Source of the DNA: Gnetum montanum | Lineage: Eukaryota; Streptophyta; Gnetopsida; Gnetales; Gnetaceae | Direction of reading: 5' to 3' | DNA: 64,000 nt | NCBI GenBank assembly: GCA_015680685.1 | Contig: MNCI01033307.1 | Coordinates: 1 to 64,000, forward strand | Shown here: positions 1 through 11,506 of the stretch, one piece after another | Layout: each line of letters opens with the position of its first letter | Position numbering within the stretch: position 1 is the stretch's first letter | Notes under the pieces: generated by a model | Database searches by the model: none | Seen by the model: only the letters and a program-made list of their open reading frames with translations | Told to the model about the DNA's origin: nothing | Position numbers and translations under genes: made by a program

Positions 1-2311
1 CAATATATATTGTTATTTGGGAAAACTTTTCTTTACAATTTAGTATATTTTCTAAGTCTTGAAATTTTACCAAAAAATGACATTAAATGATTGGATCATT
101 TCTTCCTCATATCACAATAATTTGATTTGATCTTACATTTATTTGAAAGATAACATTTTGGAAGGATTCAATTAAAATTTTAGCATTTGAAACTTAACAA
201 TTTTAAAGTTATCTCTCAAAGTTGAAGTACCAAAATTATTACAATTTTGAATAGCTTGAAAAGAACATAATATAACCTCAGGCTTTGAATATCTTTTGTA
301 GTGCTTATTTTTCTCAAAAAATAGAAAATTTGTTAAGCCTTCAAAGAATAAAAATTATATTCGTTTATTCTTTATAAAGTCAACATAATCAAGAAATTCT
401 TTTGCCTCTGAAAATTATATTCGTTTATTCTTTATAAAGTCAACATATTCAACATATTGTAAACCAACTACTAATGGTAATGCAAAGCCCAAATCATCAT
501 CATATTCAAGAAGCATTTATAATTCTCTGATATGTTAAGAATACCTTATCATATGGATTGATATTCATCAAAACTTCATAAGAAATCATTGAAGTATATG
601 TTAATGTAGATTAGGAAGGAGACACAAATGAATTTAATTTAAGAACTAGATTTCTTATTCAACTTTATGAAAATATCATAGGCTGAAAAAGTATCAAATA
701 ACAAATCATATCATTATTATCAATGAAATTTGAATAGAGATCCTTACATAAGATAGTCCAAGACATAATCTAGATTGAATAGATCCTTACAAAAATTAGC
801 ATACATGTGTCAAAATCTATTATAGACCACTATGATAATTAAGTGGTAGTACACAATATAATGTACCATGATAAAAGTAAGCACATAGAGATAAGTGTAC
901 ACTTCATAAGATAAAAATATCAAGAAAATTTTATCAATGTACAATATATTTTAATTAAGTCCTAGAAGATGAATGACTTTACGAAATCTTAAGATAAGAA
1001 ATCATTTAAGGCATTATTAGATTGCCGATTGGAAAGATAATTTTACCATATTATGAAGTGAAAAGGAGTATAAGAACATGGTATGACTTGTGAAGTAGGC
1101 ATAATCTAACAACTTTATCATGACTCAAACACTTCATAATACTTTATGAACCACAAGTATTATATTTGAAAATAAGTATGAATTAAGGAGAAGTGTTTAA
1201 ATGTAATTCATACATTATTCAAATTAAGTTAAATTTCAATCACATTGAGATATTAAGTTTTATACCTTGATGAGAGTGAGCTAATTTATAAGTTATTCAA
1301 ATCATCATGTAAATGAAAAGATGTTTATTTTACAAAATTTGTAACTCCTATAGTCATAGGAATTTGTAAACTAGTAAAGTATTAAGTCATGTCATTTTAT
1401 GTGAGTTGTGATGCTTCATCAAGTTAAAATTCTAGTTAATGTTAAGTTTAGTGAAGGTGTAGAAGAAAAAGAGGAAGTGTAATAGGAAAAAGAACAATCT
1501 ATTATAACCAAAAGATTTGAAGAATTATTTCCATATATATTATCCAAAGAATGACAAGTTGTAGTTTTCAATTATCAATTATCATAGAACTTTCATTGCT
1601 TTTATCTTCTTAATAATAGTGAAAGTTAACATTGTTAAACAAATAAATATTCCAACATGTAGTAAGTACATGGAACAAGTATTTGTGTAAGGGTGCATGT
1701 TTAGAGTAGTCATCAAGTAAGAAGACATCTAGTAGCTGATAGTAGAGGATAGTTGCAAGTCCTAAATTTTCATGGAATAAACAAAAATACTCACTAAATT
1801 TTATGTTGATAAGCTAGATGAGATGGAATAGATGTAACAATAACTCTTCTAAACAAGCCACATGTAGGAACAAAACATTGACTAGAAAGAGTTACTATTG
1901 GATCACAACTTATGAATCCATATAGGATTTTACCAATCCTTACAAATGTAGAAGGAATGATTCATAAACAAGAAGTAAAAATCATATGAATGTAGGTTCC
2001 TATAGCCCTTACAAATGAGATAGGAATACAATAGATTACTTTTTGTATTTGCAAGAACAACTTCTAATAGTTACAAAACACTCATAAAGCCTAACAAACT
2101 TACGAACACCCATAAATTATGTAACATCATAAAGGATGTTAGATTCAATAAAGAATAAGATATTTATGAAAAATTTGTTATGAATCCTATGAAATATACT
2201 AAGGGACTTGCGATATGAACAATGAATCTTGACAAAGTCCAAACTTTATAAACAATACAAAATTTTACTTAAGAATTTGTGAATATGTAGCATCACAGTA
2301 ATGGAGCACCA
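1..2311. other. AT-rich flank without a recognisable gene
   Basis: No reading frame of useful length and no recognisable transposon protein motif was seen on either strand. It is the left flank of element C. If C was removed, it would join the sequence at 21482, so it may hold the 3' end (UTR or LTR) of the minus-strand element E, but no LTR match was established. Only local repeats are evident. Confidence 0.6.
351..448 (+). repeat. 60-bp period direct repeat (two copies of ~38 bp)
   Basis: The stretch starting aaaattatattcgtttattc and running through tttataaagtcaacat occurs at 351-388 and again at 411-448, exactly 60 bases apart and almost identical. It is a local tandem duplication of non-coding sequence. 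Confidence 0.85.
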
Positions 2312-2987
2312 TGTTGACCTTTTGATATGTTAAAACATAATAAAATGGAGGATGTGGAATAGTTTTATGATCTTACAATTCTAAGAAATAGCAAGGCAAG
2401 AACATAATGGGATCTGGACAAGAGCATGATGATTGAGACAAGAAAAAGATGACAAGAGCTTAAGATCAAGATAAGAGCTTATTAGTATAAAGACAAGGAT
2501 TCCATGAGTTGAGACAAAGAGAAAGATGAGAGCTAAGTTGAGATGACAAGAAGTCTCAACTAAGATGAAATATTTCTAGGATACATGAAGCCTACAAGCT
2601 GAAAAAAGATGTTTCAATATCTACTTTGACATCCTAGAAGAATAGCAAATGTCCTAGAGGTGAAGACTTAATTTCAAGCCATACATCCTAAGAAAATAAT
2701 GGATGTTCCTATTGCTATTGGAACATACCAAGTAAGATGTCCCAATGTTTAGTGGAATGTCCCACCTAGATATGACTAATTTTTAGTGATATGTCCTAAA
2801 CTCAACTAGAATGTCCCATATAGTCATTTCTTGGCCTTTGCACATATTCCAAGAAGTAATTAGAAAGTAAAAGGCTATAAAAAAGTTAAATTCTTAAAAA
2901 AAAAGAACATTTTACTAGCACTATTCATTGGAATATTTATTTTCTACATCAAGTATTTGTTTTGTTTCTTTAATTCTCTATCGCTTG
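2312..2987 (+). repeat. 5' LTR of element C, first part
   Basis: It aligns throughout with 20415-21085, from TGTTGACCTTTTG through repeated GATGTCCCA/GGACATCC-like motifs in U3 and a TATA box (ggctataaaa, about 2873) to taattctctatcgcttg. The alignment stops at 2987 where element A begins and resumes at 15804. Between the two halves the target bases gcttg/acttg are duplicated. Confidence 0.85.
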
Positions 2988-3880
2988 TCATGAGTTTTGG
3001 TCTATTGCATCGACTAGGCCCTATTGACTAGGCCGCATCGACGAGGTCCCATCAGTACAATCTATTGCATTAACACAGCCCCATTGATGCAAGGGTCTAT
3101 TCTAGCCTATAAATATGTGCTTACCAGCTACATTTATGACATCAATTTTCAAAGTAGTAGTAAATCTCTTGTAGTTTGTTTATTTGAAAGATAGAATATT
3201 TTTCCCAAGTGCCCGTAGCAAGAGTCATTGTGTGTATGGATCTTTATTCAAGCATTATTGTACCTGAGCACAACAGTGTGTGTGGTAATAAAGATGAACT
3301 TCTTGATAAACCTTGCACCATTCTAGATAGCTTAAATGTTTCATTTATGCATTTTACATTTTCAATTATTTATTTAATGTTTTCCCATAATTAAGCTAAT
3401 GAAGTAATTAAGTAAGATAAGCTATATAGATTAAACACATAAGTACAATTGCTTTGAGCATAACACATATTTTCTTGGTGATCCCAACAATGTTATTGCT
3501 TGGTATGCCCAGTAGCGTAGTTCTTGGTAACCTAGTAGTGGATACGTTTAGGACATGTGCAGCTAGTGGGACCAACTACTTATGTTAGGACTACTTAGAT
3601 ACTAGTTAATTAGTTAGTTAAATTAGTTAATCCAGTTACTTATTTAAATACCAAAATCATAAAATATAAAATGATAAAAATAAAATGCCTCAATTACACT
3701 TAACCATACTAGTGTACATCACAAGTCTAATTGGGAAGACAACAAATGACCTTAAGGCAAGGTTCACTTCCTAGAAGACTAGTGCACCAGAAACTATAAA
3801 GTCCACAAAATTTGACTAGACCATCTGTGAATGCTTTGTGATTCGTATGGTTGAGCATAGGGGTAACTTGCTGCTCATCA
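2988..3880 (+). repeat. 5' LTR of element A
   Basis: It starts tcatgag (ancestral TGATGAG) and ends CTCATCA. U3 is only about 120 bp and consists of gcatcgactaggcc-like units; TATAAATA is at 3108-3115 and an AATAAA signal near 3286. The remaining ~590 bp are U5. It matches 14881-15803 over its whole length. Confidence 0.9.
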
Positions 3881-3881
3881 T

Positions 3882-3900
3882 TGGTGTCATTACTAGGGAC
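3882..3900 (+). other. Primer binding site of A, derived from tRNA-Asp
   Basis: The sequence tggtgtcattactagggac lies one base after the 5' LTR. Plant tRNA-Asp(GUC) with CCA tail predicts TGGCGCCGTTGCCGGGG. The site differs from this almost only by C-to-T and G-to-A changes, so it reads as a deaminated tRNA-Asp site. Confidence 0.75.
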
Positions 3901-4035
3901 TTTTTTTTTTTGAATGTCCACTATCTAAGATTAGTGAATACTATTAATATTATTAGATGAACTCAAGATTAACATCACTCTCAAAAAACATATAATTACT
4001 TCTTCTCATAGATAATTTTATTTTATTTTTGCAAA

Positions 4036-6560
4036 ATGTCTTCTTCTCATAGATGTGAAGATGTCAAATTATCGATCCCACAAGAGTGCAAAGTGGTATA
4101 TACTCATCTAGATGAGTATGTACTAGACTTCACCTTTATCCTACATCAAGATGAATAGTTACTATGGCATGATATGGAGGGGAACATTGTGTTTCCTCCT
4201 AATTAATGTATGCTCGAGATGCTATTTCAAGCCCTAAAAAAGTTGTGCATCTTGGATCTTCATAAGGAATATGTTGTGAAGGATCATGACACTCAATACT
4301 ACCATCCCACTAAAACACAATGCAAGCGAGATCAACACCAAGTAAAACATCATGAGTTTATGAAGGGGAAAAATTTCACTAAAGCCTTGTTCCTCCTAAA
4401 TCAAGATGACAATGAGGATCCTCCCTTCGAAGGTTCTCAACATGAAGACTCTCCATCCCCTATTGTTGGTAATGAGGGTGTGACCCTAAACCTAAGATCA
4501 ACTATTTATAAACCAAGTTTTAAGAAAAGTGACAATCAAGGTAGGGACTTAAGTAAACATTCCAATAGCATGGGATCTAAGGATGGTGGTTGTAATGAGT
4601 GAAAAAGTGGTGGTGGATACTATGGTGGTGGTCCACCTTCCTCTCCATCCTCTTCATCTGATTCTAAACATTCCTCTTCATCTTCTGGTTCTCATAAAGG
4701 CCACCATCAAAATAATCATGATGAAGGTGATCAATAAGACAACAATGACTCTCAAGATCATCAAGAATGCAAAGGTGATAGAAACCATCATCGATGTCAT
4801 TGATACAATCATGATGATGAACCTCTATTGGTGACTTGAAGCATGCTCAAAATTGCAGATGTAGTAAAGATCCCAACTAGGCATATGAAAGATAGCCGAA
4901 TCAAGTACCTAGACATGAATAATATTCCATGATTTGAGGGGGGATATAATTCTAATCCATAGAATCATCTACAAGCTTTCCATGATGCTTGTGCCTTAGA
5001 AAACATTGAAAATGACTAGTGAAAACTCAAGCTCTTCCCCAAGGCACCCATTAAGGAAGCTAAGAGCTGGTACTGTTTCTTGGAACCAGAATCCATTCTT
5101 CAATGGAGTACCATGTTAGAGTTATTTAATGACAAATACCAAACATACTCTAGAGTGTTTAATCTGAGATGGTAAGTCCAAGGCTAGAAACAAAAAAAAA
5201 CATGAACCCTTGGATGCCATCATGGGTAAATATTATTCACTCTTACATTGATGCCCTAGCCATGGTTATTCTTAGAGGGAACAACTTTGCCACATCATAG
5301 ATGGGCTCAAAGCAAAAACTAGAAAAACTCTTGGGGTGTATGCCCAAGGGAGATTTTCTAAACTAAGATCTCATTAGACCCAAATTTTAATAGAGTAGGT
5401 AGCAAAAGAAGAAGATGAGTTTCAAAAAAAGGAAAGTGCAGAAGAGTATAATAGGAACCCTTCCATCAGAATACAAGAGGTCCAATTTTGTGACGAGGAG
5501 GAGTCACCACTCAATGAAGTGTTGAATAGGAAAACCTTGCCTGTTCAATGAAGGTTGGTAAATTATGGGACTCTTTGGATAAAAAATTCCAAATTTCTAT
5601 GAATATTGCTAGAAAATAAAAAAATAAAAATAGTGGTCATAACTGCAGAAGGTGAAAAGAAGCTGAATGTAACTACTAGAGTGGCAAGGGCATAATTGCT
5701 GCTATTGAGGAAGTCATGGAGATAGACTCTAATGATAAAACTAGTTGTTACATCTATCAATACAAACATCCAAACGGATGTTACCTTGTGGTATCACACT
5801 TACAAGAGTCTAGGTTTTATGCATTGAATCCTTGACTAGCATGTAGGCAAGCATCTAGGTGATTACCTTATCCTGAAGGCAATCTAAGGCAATTCCACCA
5901 GCAATAATAAGATTACTACCTAAGTGGAGCTCCACCATAACTATATGAGCAATACCAATAGTGGCATCAACTAGAATCATGGGGAATGCCACCATCAAGG
6001 TAGTAGTACCCTTATTAGCAACCAAATCCATATGGGTACGACGTTTAGCAACCCATCTCTCTAAGAAGTTTTACAAGCCACACCTCATTTTAGCATCACT
6101 ATTACCCTATGAAGTATCATCGAACACATTCACCATCTACTTGAGGAGAAAACCCACATTCATAGCATCCTTTGCATTCATCTTCACACACACTTTTACC
6201 CTTAACCTAGTTACCTTATGCTCTGTCTATGCAGGGTGAGATTCCTCCACAACTACAACAACGAAATGCTACAAGGGTTGTACATTCACAACCAATTTTT
6301 CTATCAAGTGGTTTAGACAATCGATCCAAGAAACAACCCTTTTTCCAATCCAAAAATCCTCCTAAACCCTCACATCATAATGCTGCTAATTGCTCTACAT
6401 CTTCAGTACCCTCATCCTCTGCATCAAATAACTTTGAGTGCTCTTCAAATCAAATGTTGCCTTGGATCCACACTATAATGTTAACTCATGCCATTTCTAA
6501 TTGGATCAAGGCTAGCAATCTTTCCATAAAAAGATCTAATCCAAGAAGTCATCTCATTTA
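4036..6560 (+). pseudogene. gag pseudogene of element A
   Basis: Gag forms the virus-like particle of Ty3/gypsy elements. The reading starts at ATG 4036 (MSSSHRCEDV). An N-terminal domain contains FTFILHQDE and is shared with G. A Gly/Ser- and His/Asp-rich linker follows at about 4600-4830 (GSHKGHHQNNHDEGDQ). The retrotransposon Gag core is at about 4915-5180, with FEGGYN and HLQAFHDACALENIE followed by a KEAKSWY-like motif. A proline/tyrosine-rich tail runs to about 6500. I saw no canonical CCHC knuckle. Stops and frameshifts occur throughout; many stops replace CAA, CAG or TGG. Start and end are approximate. Confidence 0.75.
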
Positions 6561-7030
6561 CTTGTAGATCACTGGACATGAACCATTCCAAGCTCCTCTT
6601 GATTCTTGTTCTAGTGTTAACCTCATCTCTCATGACATGTACAAGGCCTGGAACCTACCACCTCTCAAGAAGAGCAATATTCATTTAGAATTGGTAAACT
6701 AGTCAATCACTATTTCCTTAGGATTGATGGAGGACATTATAGCCATAGTTAGTGGGTGGTCCTATCCTTCCAATTTCCTAGTGATTCAAGTTGAAAAATG
6801 TAAAATTGACTTTCCTATCATTATGGAAAGAGCATGGTTAAGCATAGTTGATGCATGTATAGGCATAAGGAATGTCTCCTTGGAAATATCCAAGGAAAAT
6901 GAATTTGGAAAGTTAGAGAAGAAGCATATTCCATGCATCGTGTATAGCGGTAATGGATGTAATTGTGTGCAAAAGATTTGGTCCATCAAAAGTACATACA
7001 TCAAAGCATGCAATCAATGTGGATAAGAAA
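6561..7030 (+). pseudogene. Aspartic protease region of element A
   Basis: The retropepsin-like domain would cleave Gag-Pol. The segment LDSCSSVNLISHDMYKAW near 6600 corresponds to the catalytic D-S/T-G loop; the glycine has become Cys, which would kill the enzyme. Downstream, GRAWLS-like and DVSLEISKEN-like stretches match the same region in D and G. The part from 6724 to 7026 remains open for 100 codons, but in the family it is only an internal piece of pol. Confidence 0.7.
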
Positions 7031-7139
7031 TAGATATTCAAATTTTTCTGTACGCAGCAACCACAAAATAGGAGGGCACCTAGTGGTTGATAGCTAACTT
7101 AGATAATAACCCATTATGCATGGAACCAACTGAGAGCCT

Positions 7140-8240
7140 GACATGTGCTTATGTTGGACGCATAGATGAACTTAAGCAAGTTCATCACCAACTCTCTAAA
7201 GATGAAGATGATGATACCTATTGGGGAGAGTTGGAAATCCCTAATAACTTTAGGTAGGAGCCCCTAGAACTGAAAACTTTACCATCCAGCATGGAATATG
7301 CTTTTTAAATAATGGTAAATCAGTCATAATTAATGCCAAACTTGCTCTTGAACAAAAATAAAAGTTGTTAAATATGGTTAACAAATGGCCAATAGCCTTT
7401 GCTTGGTCATATCTTGAGCTGACAGGAATCATGGATGACTTCTTTAGCTATGGATTTACATTTGAGCAAGCCTTGGACCACCTTGAGCAAGTATTAAAGA
7501 GATGTATCAAAATAAATCTATGGCTCAACTAACAAAAAAGTCATCTTATGATCCAAGAATGCATTGTGTTGGGACATCAAATTTCACAAGAAAGGATTAA
7601 GGTAGACCTAGAAATGATAAGGATCATCCAAGGAATTACACATCAACCAAAGATACTCCAAGATGTTAGATCATTCATTGGACACACTGGCTACCACTAG
7701 TGATTTATAGAGAATTTCTTTAAGATCATAAAACTGTTGGTCAACCTTACAAAGGAAGATGAACCTTTCATTTGAACCAAGGAATGTGAACATGCATTCC
7801 AATAATTAATGGAGAAACTCATAGAAACACCAAGTCTACAAGCACCAGATTGGTCCAAGCCATTCCACATCATGACAGATGCATCTAACTATGCCCTAGG
7901 AATAGTGCTCATGTAGTTGGATGATAGACAACATCCATACTACATCCACTGTGAAAGCCAAAGCATTGTGAGGGCACAATTAAATTACACCACCATGGGA
8001 AAAGAACTAATGACCTTCATGTATGCTCTTAAAAAGTTTAGGCACTATGTGCTTAGCTACAAAGTATTTGTGCACACAAATCAAAATGCAATCTACTTCC
8101 TCATAAACAAGCCAATGGTGAGCCATTGTATCATATGGTGGCTTGTGATCTTGTAGGTATTCGATCTCACAATGGTAGATTGAAAAGGAATAAAAAATCT
8201 GGTCATTGACCACCTCTCTCACTTAAGATGGGATAATAAA
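7140..8240 (+). pseudogene. RT (core deleted) and RNase H of element A
   Basis: The linker before RT (HHQLSKDEDDDTYWGELEIP) matches G. Then AWSYLELTGI is joined directly to MDDFFSYGFTFEQALDHLE near 7431, so the fingers and palm motifs before the YMDD box, about 0.5 kb in G and D, are missing. From the YMDD box on, the thumb and connection are present (HLMIQECIVLGHQIS, then an FIGHTGYH motif). RNase H follows with MTDASNYALG near 7875 and HTNQNAIYFL near 8075. Several stops interrupt it. The element could not have made its own RT after the deletion. Confidence 0.8.
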
Positions 8241-9590
8241 GAGGAGGAGATCCCACTCTCTAATCAGTTTCCAGGCAAACTCCTCTTTACAAGAACACTA
8301 AATGACCAAACACCCACAGAAAGAACATGGTATAATGGCATCTTACCTATCTTCTTACTTAGGAGATGACACAAGATCTTTGATTTAGAAAGAAGCAATA
8401 ATTTCTTCATCAATCCAAATACTTTGTGGAAATCAATGGACACCTTTACAAGGTGTGCATCGATGGCCTAATTTATTGGTGTGTTCCTGATGAAGATCAA
8501 CTGCATGTTCTCCAGGATGCTCATGAAGGACCTTGTAGAGGTCACTATGCAGGGAGATGCATGGCCATAAAAATCCTAATGGTAGGATACTTTTGGCCTA
8601 CAATCTTCAAGGATGCCCACTAGTTTATCTAATCTTGTAAATGTTGTCAATGAGATGGTGGGATGATCACTTGAATAGAAGGTCCTCAATAGTGGATTCA
8701 ACCACTGAAACCTTTTAACATATGGGGTGTTAACTTCATGGGTCCCATCACACCCATGTCCAAAGGAAAGGCATATATCATCATAGTAGTTGACTATTGC
8801 ACAAGATGGGTAGAAGTAGTAGCCATTACGAATTGTACATCATCCACTGCTGCTAGATTTATATAAAAAAATGTTGTAAAGAGGTTTGGGGTGCCATGTA
8901 CACTAATTTCTGATAATGGAACTCATTTCACAGGTGCCACTTTTAGAAAGTTAATGCAACACTTGGAGGTTGAACATAAATTAACAACACCCTACCACCC
9001 CCAAGCCAATAGTCAAGCAAAGGTAACTAACCAAGAGGTCACAAAGATCTTAACAAGAACCATAAGAAAATATAAGAGAGACTAGAGCACCAAACTCAAT
9101 GATGCCCTCTAGGCCTATCACTCAACATGGAGACTCTCTATTGGCTACTCTCCCTATGATTTAGTGTACGAAAAACTTCCAACTCTCCTGATTCAGTCTA
9201 AGCTCCGTACACTCTTAATAGCCTGTGATCTGGATATTGACCTAAGTCTATCATAGAAAGAAAGATTGATCAACCTAAATGTACTAGATGAAAATTTATT
9301 GGTGGCCCTATCTTTGAATGAGGTGCACAAGGCATTCAACAAGAAATGTCATGACCTCAAAATATAGAAAGTAACATTTCAACCAGGAGATAAGATTCTG
9401 TATTGGAACCCCACAAAAGTACCCCAGAAGACAAAATTTTAAACATTGTGGGAGGGACCTTATATAATTAATTAAATATTTTCCTCTGGGGTCATGTTAA
9501 TCTACAAACCTAAAATCCCAACTAAAATTTAGTTGGTTAACATCTAGCAAGTGAAACCTTTCCTAGAGCCAAGACAAGCTAGTGCAACTA
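8240..9590 (+). pseudogene. Integrase region of element A
   Basis: The HHCC zinc-binding part (DAHEGPCRGHYAGR, then CKCCQ-like) lies at about 8510-8660 and the catalytic core at about 8710-9090. The first catalytic Asp is Asn (GVNFMGP), the second is kept (SDNGTHF) and the Glu is Lys (SQAKVTNQE). Both losses are G-to-A changes. The C-terminal part has QPGDKILYWN and later QVKPFLEPRQA; no chromodomain follows. It was the element's insertion enzyme and is inactive. Confidence 0.85.
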
Positions 9591-9648
9591 CCACCTCAAT
9601 AGATGGACAACCACGTTCCATTTTTTGGATCTCCTCCTTCCAACTCAT

Positions 9649-9664
9649 TCATGGGGGAGATGGC
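9649..9664 (+). promoter_or_regulatory. Polypurine tract-like block at the end of pol (A)
   Basis: tcatgggggagatgg lies just after the integrase frame. It closely resembles the tract before the 3' LTRs (tcatgggggtaTGATGA) and recurs at the same place in D, F and G, so it may be a second plus-strand priming site. Confidence 0.45.
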
Positions 9665-9820
9665 CATCTATGCTAACAATCCATATGGATTCTCATTTTT
9701 CTACTTTTTATTTTCCACATTTTTGATTTTACAAGTTATTNACATCTATGCTAACAATCCATATGGATTCTCATTTTTCTACTTTTTATTTTCCACATTG
9801 TTGATTTTACAAGTTATTTA
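9665..9820 (+). repeat. ~76-bp direct duplication split by a single N
   Basis: The stretch catctatgctaacaatccat through tttacaagttatt occurs at 9665-9740 and again at 9742-9818, with N at 9741 and only about two differences. This is most likely two contig ends that overlap but were not merged. Confidence 0.8.
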
Positions 9821-11280
9821 TTTTACAACTTTTTGATTTTCAATTTTTTTCCAATTTCCACCATCGTTAGTGCATTTGAACATTTCTTGATTATTTTACA
9901 ATTTCTCATATATTTTACTTTGTTTTTTTTTTGTTTAAGTGTGAATTTTCATTATTTTTGTTAATAAAAGTGCTTTATTATCATAGGACACAATTCCACT
10001 ATTGTTATTTACTAATGATGGTTTGTGCTTAATGTTGTCATTTTCAATGTTTGGTTTCTATTTTTGAATTATGATGTATGATGACTATGAAATGGTTTAT
10101 TTTTCATGGAATAGGTAGTGAGTCCACATCATCCACCCATATAATAAACTCTATGATTTTCCTTCTTCTAGGAGTTTGAGGTCCCTTCTATTAAAGAAAA
10201 TTCTAATCAATTAGTGACCTTGGTAGTTCTAGAATCAAGAAAGATTCAAAGGTTTGTAGATGGTGTGACTTCAAGGGGGCTTAATACTTCTTGTACTCTT
10301 ATTCTTTCTTGAGTGCTTGGGTGTTTTTCATGAACTTCTTACTATTCCATTCTAACTACGAATAGGAAGACAAATAAAACCTTTGCATGGTGTCGTTCCC
10401 ATCTGAAAAAAAAAGAGAGAGAAGAAAAAAAACAAAAAAAATGATGGAAATTCAAAGCACATCCCTTAGAAAAATAAATAGGCTACAAGTAATGGTTATG
10501 GAACTAGAAAGACATGCACCCATGCTTGAACATCCCCTCTAAATAAGGCCCTCTCTCTCTCACTTCCTACTTCTATTTTCTTCTCTTGTTGGAATGGTGG
10601 TTATTTTATGGGAGCACTCTCATGTCTTAGGTGAGTAGATTGATCTTGAAGTGGTAATGCAAAGTCACTGAAAGAGACTAGTTTTGATCTGGACTAAGGA
10701 TGAATCTTCTCAGGTCATTTTAAACACATTCCACAAGGGACTTCTTACGACCTTAATTTAGGGTTCCATCCTAGCTTCTCAGTCATTCATTTATGCTATC
10801 ATAACTTAGCTCACTGCCAGTTTCTATGTTATGCTTGATTTCTTAGTTTGACCTATTGGAATTCTCAGATATATTCTCTTTTTTTTGTCCTTAATTTTTC
10901 ATGATCATTAATCAACTATGGGATCCATAGACTCCTTAGTTGGGATTATGTAAGGGCAACAAGACTAGATGTCTGCTATGGGGAGGACCCACTTGCATAT
11001 CTCTTAGTTTGGTTAGTTAAGTCCCTTACCTTCGAAATTGTTACAATCCTATCATTCGCATATTCCATTGTGCAAATCACTCCCCGCTCCTTGAACTCTC
11101 ATTTTCCATCCCATTTTGCCATTTTTTTAATTTTCTTAATTTTTGGGACTTCGACATCCTCTTCTCAAATTTTCATCGTGTTTGTGGTTGTTTGGGCTTT
11201 CATTTGATCCTAATTTCATTCAAAATCTCTTTGTAATTTTCAAGTTTTGACAAAGTTAATGAAAGTCAATAGTGGTCAAC
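9821..11280 (+). other. Conserved post-pol spacer of element A
   Basis: This spacer has no recognised protein domain but keeps several blocks shared with D, F and G: gtgagtccacatcatccacc near 10110, a gacttcaaggggg block near 10265, and the ctagaaagacatg block near 10505. It includes the small conserved reading frame at 10387. Confidence 0.6.
10387..10638 (+). pseudogene. Small conserved post-pol reading frame with a membrane helix (A)
   Basis: From ATG 10387 an 83-codon frame with one stop (TAA at 10540) reads a very basic N-terminus (SEKKRERRKKTKKM), then IQSTSLRKINRLQ and LERHAPM, then a hydrophobic segment LLLFSSLVGMVVILWE. Copies in D (32131-32337) and G (58124 onwards) give similar peptides, LERHVTMP and LLSSSLILMVVLWE in D. 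Frame breaks differ between copies, so coding is not proven; shared DNA ancestry could also explain the similarity. No known family is recognised. Confidence 0.35.
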
Positions 11281-11281
11281 A

Positions 11282-11360
11282 GCTACATCGACAAGGCCTC
11301 GTTGATGTAGCAAACTGCATCGACTAGGCCCCATTGACACAATGCAAAAATAGTATAAAT
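11282..11360 (+). promoter_or_regulatory. U3-like palindromes and TATA box before ORF X (A)
   Basis: An inverted repeat (gctacatcgac 11282-11292, gttgatgtagc 11301-11311) flanks aaggcctc. It is followed by gcatcgactaggcccc, which is the unit of the element's own U3 (3008-3022). TATAAAT follows at 11354-11360. Downstream are a conserved leader, a splice donor and ORF X, so it looks like an internal promoter. Confidence 0.55.
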
Positions 11361-11506
11361 ACCATTGAACAGTTTGGATTTTTCACATTTGGTCCATAAT
11401 GCCCAAGGAATTTCTACAATTTTTAGAGCCCCAAACCTTCCTGAGCCTGTAACTCTTGCACCATTTTTTTGAATCACCTCTTTTTTTGACCTTATAGTTA
11501 CTAAAG

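Noticed and set aside
3209-3394. Frames within LTRs such as 3209-3394, 50262-50468 and 30811-31026
   Set aside because: They lie in or across LTR sequence and are not conserved between LTR copies.
9603-9836. 77-residue hydrophobic frame at 9603-9836 with a repeated segment
   Set aside because: The repeat is the false or local duplication around N 9741; the sequence is AT-rich spacer, not a membrane protein gene.
10387-10638. Calling the small post-pol frame a true env gene
   Set aside because: It is too short, has one hydrophobic segment and no signal peptide or glycoprotein features.
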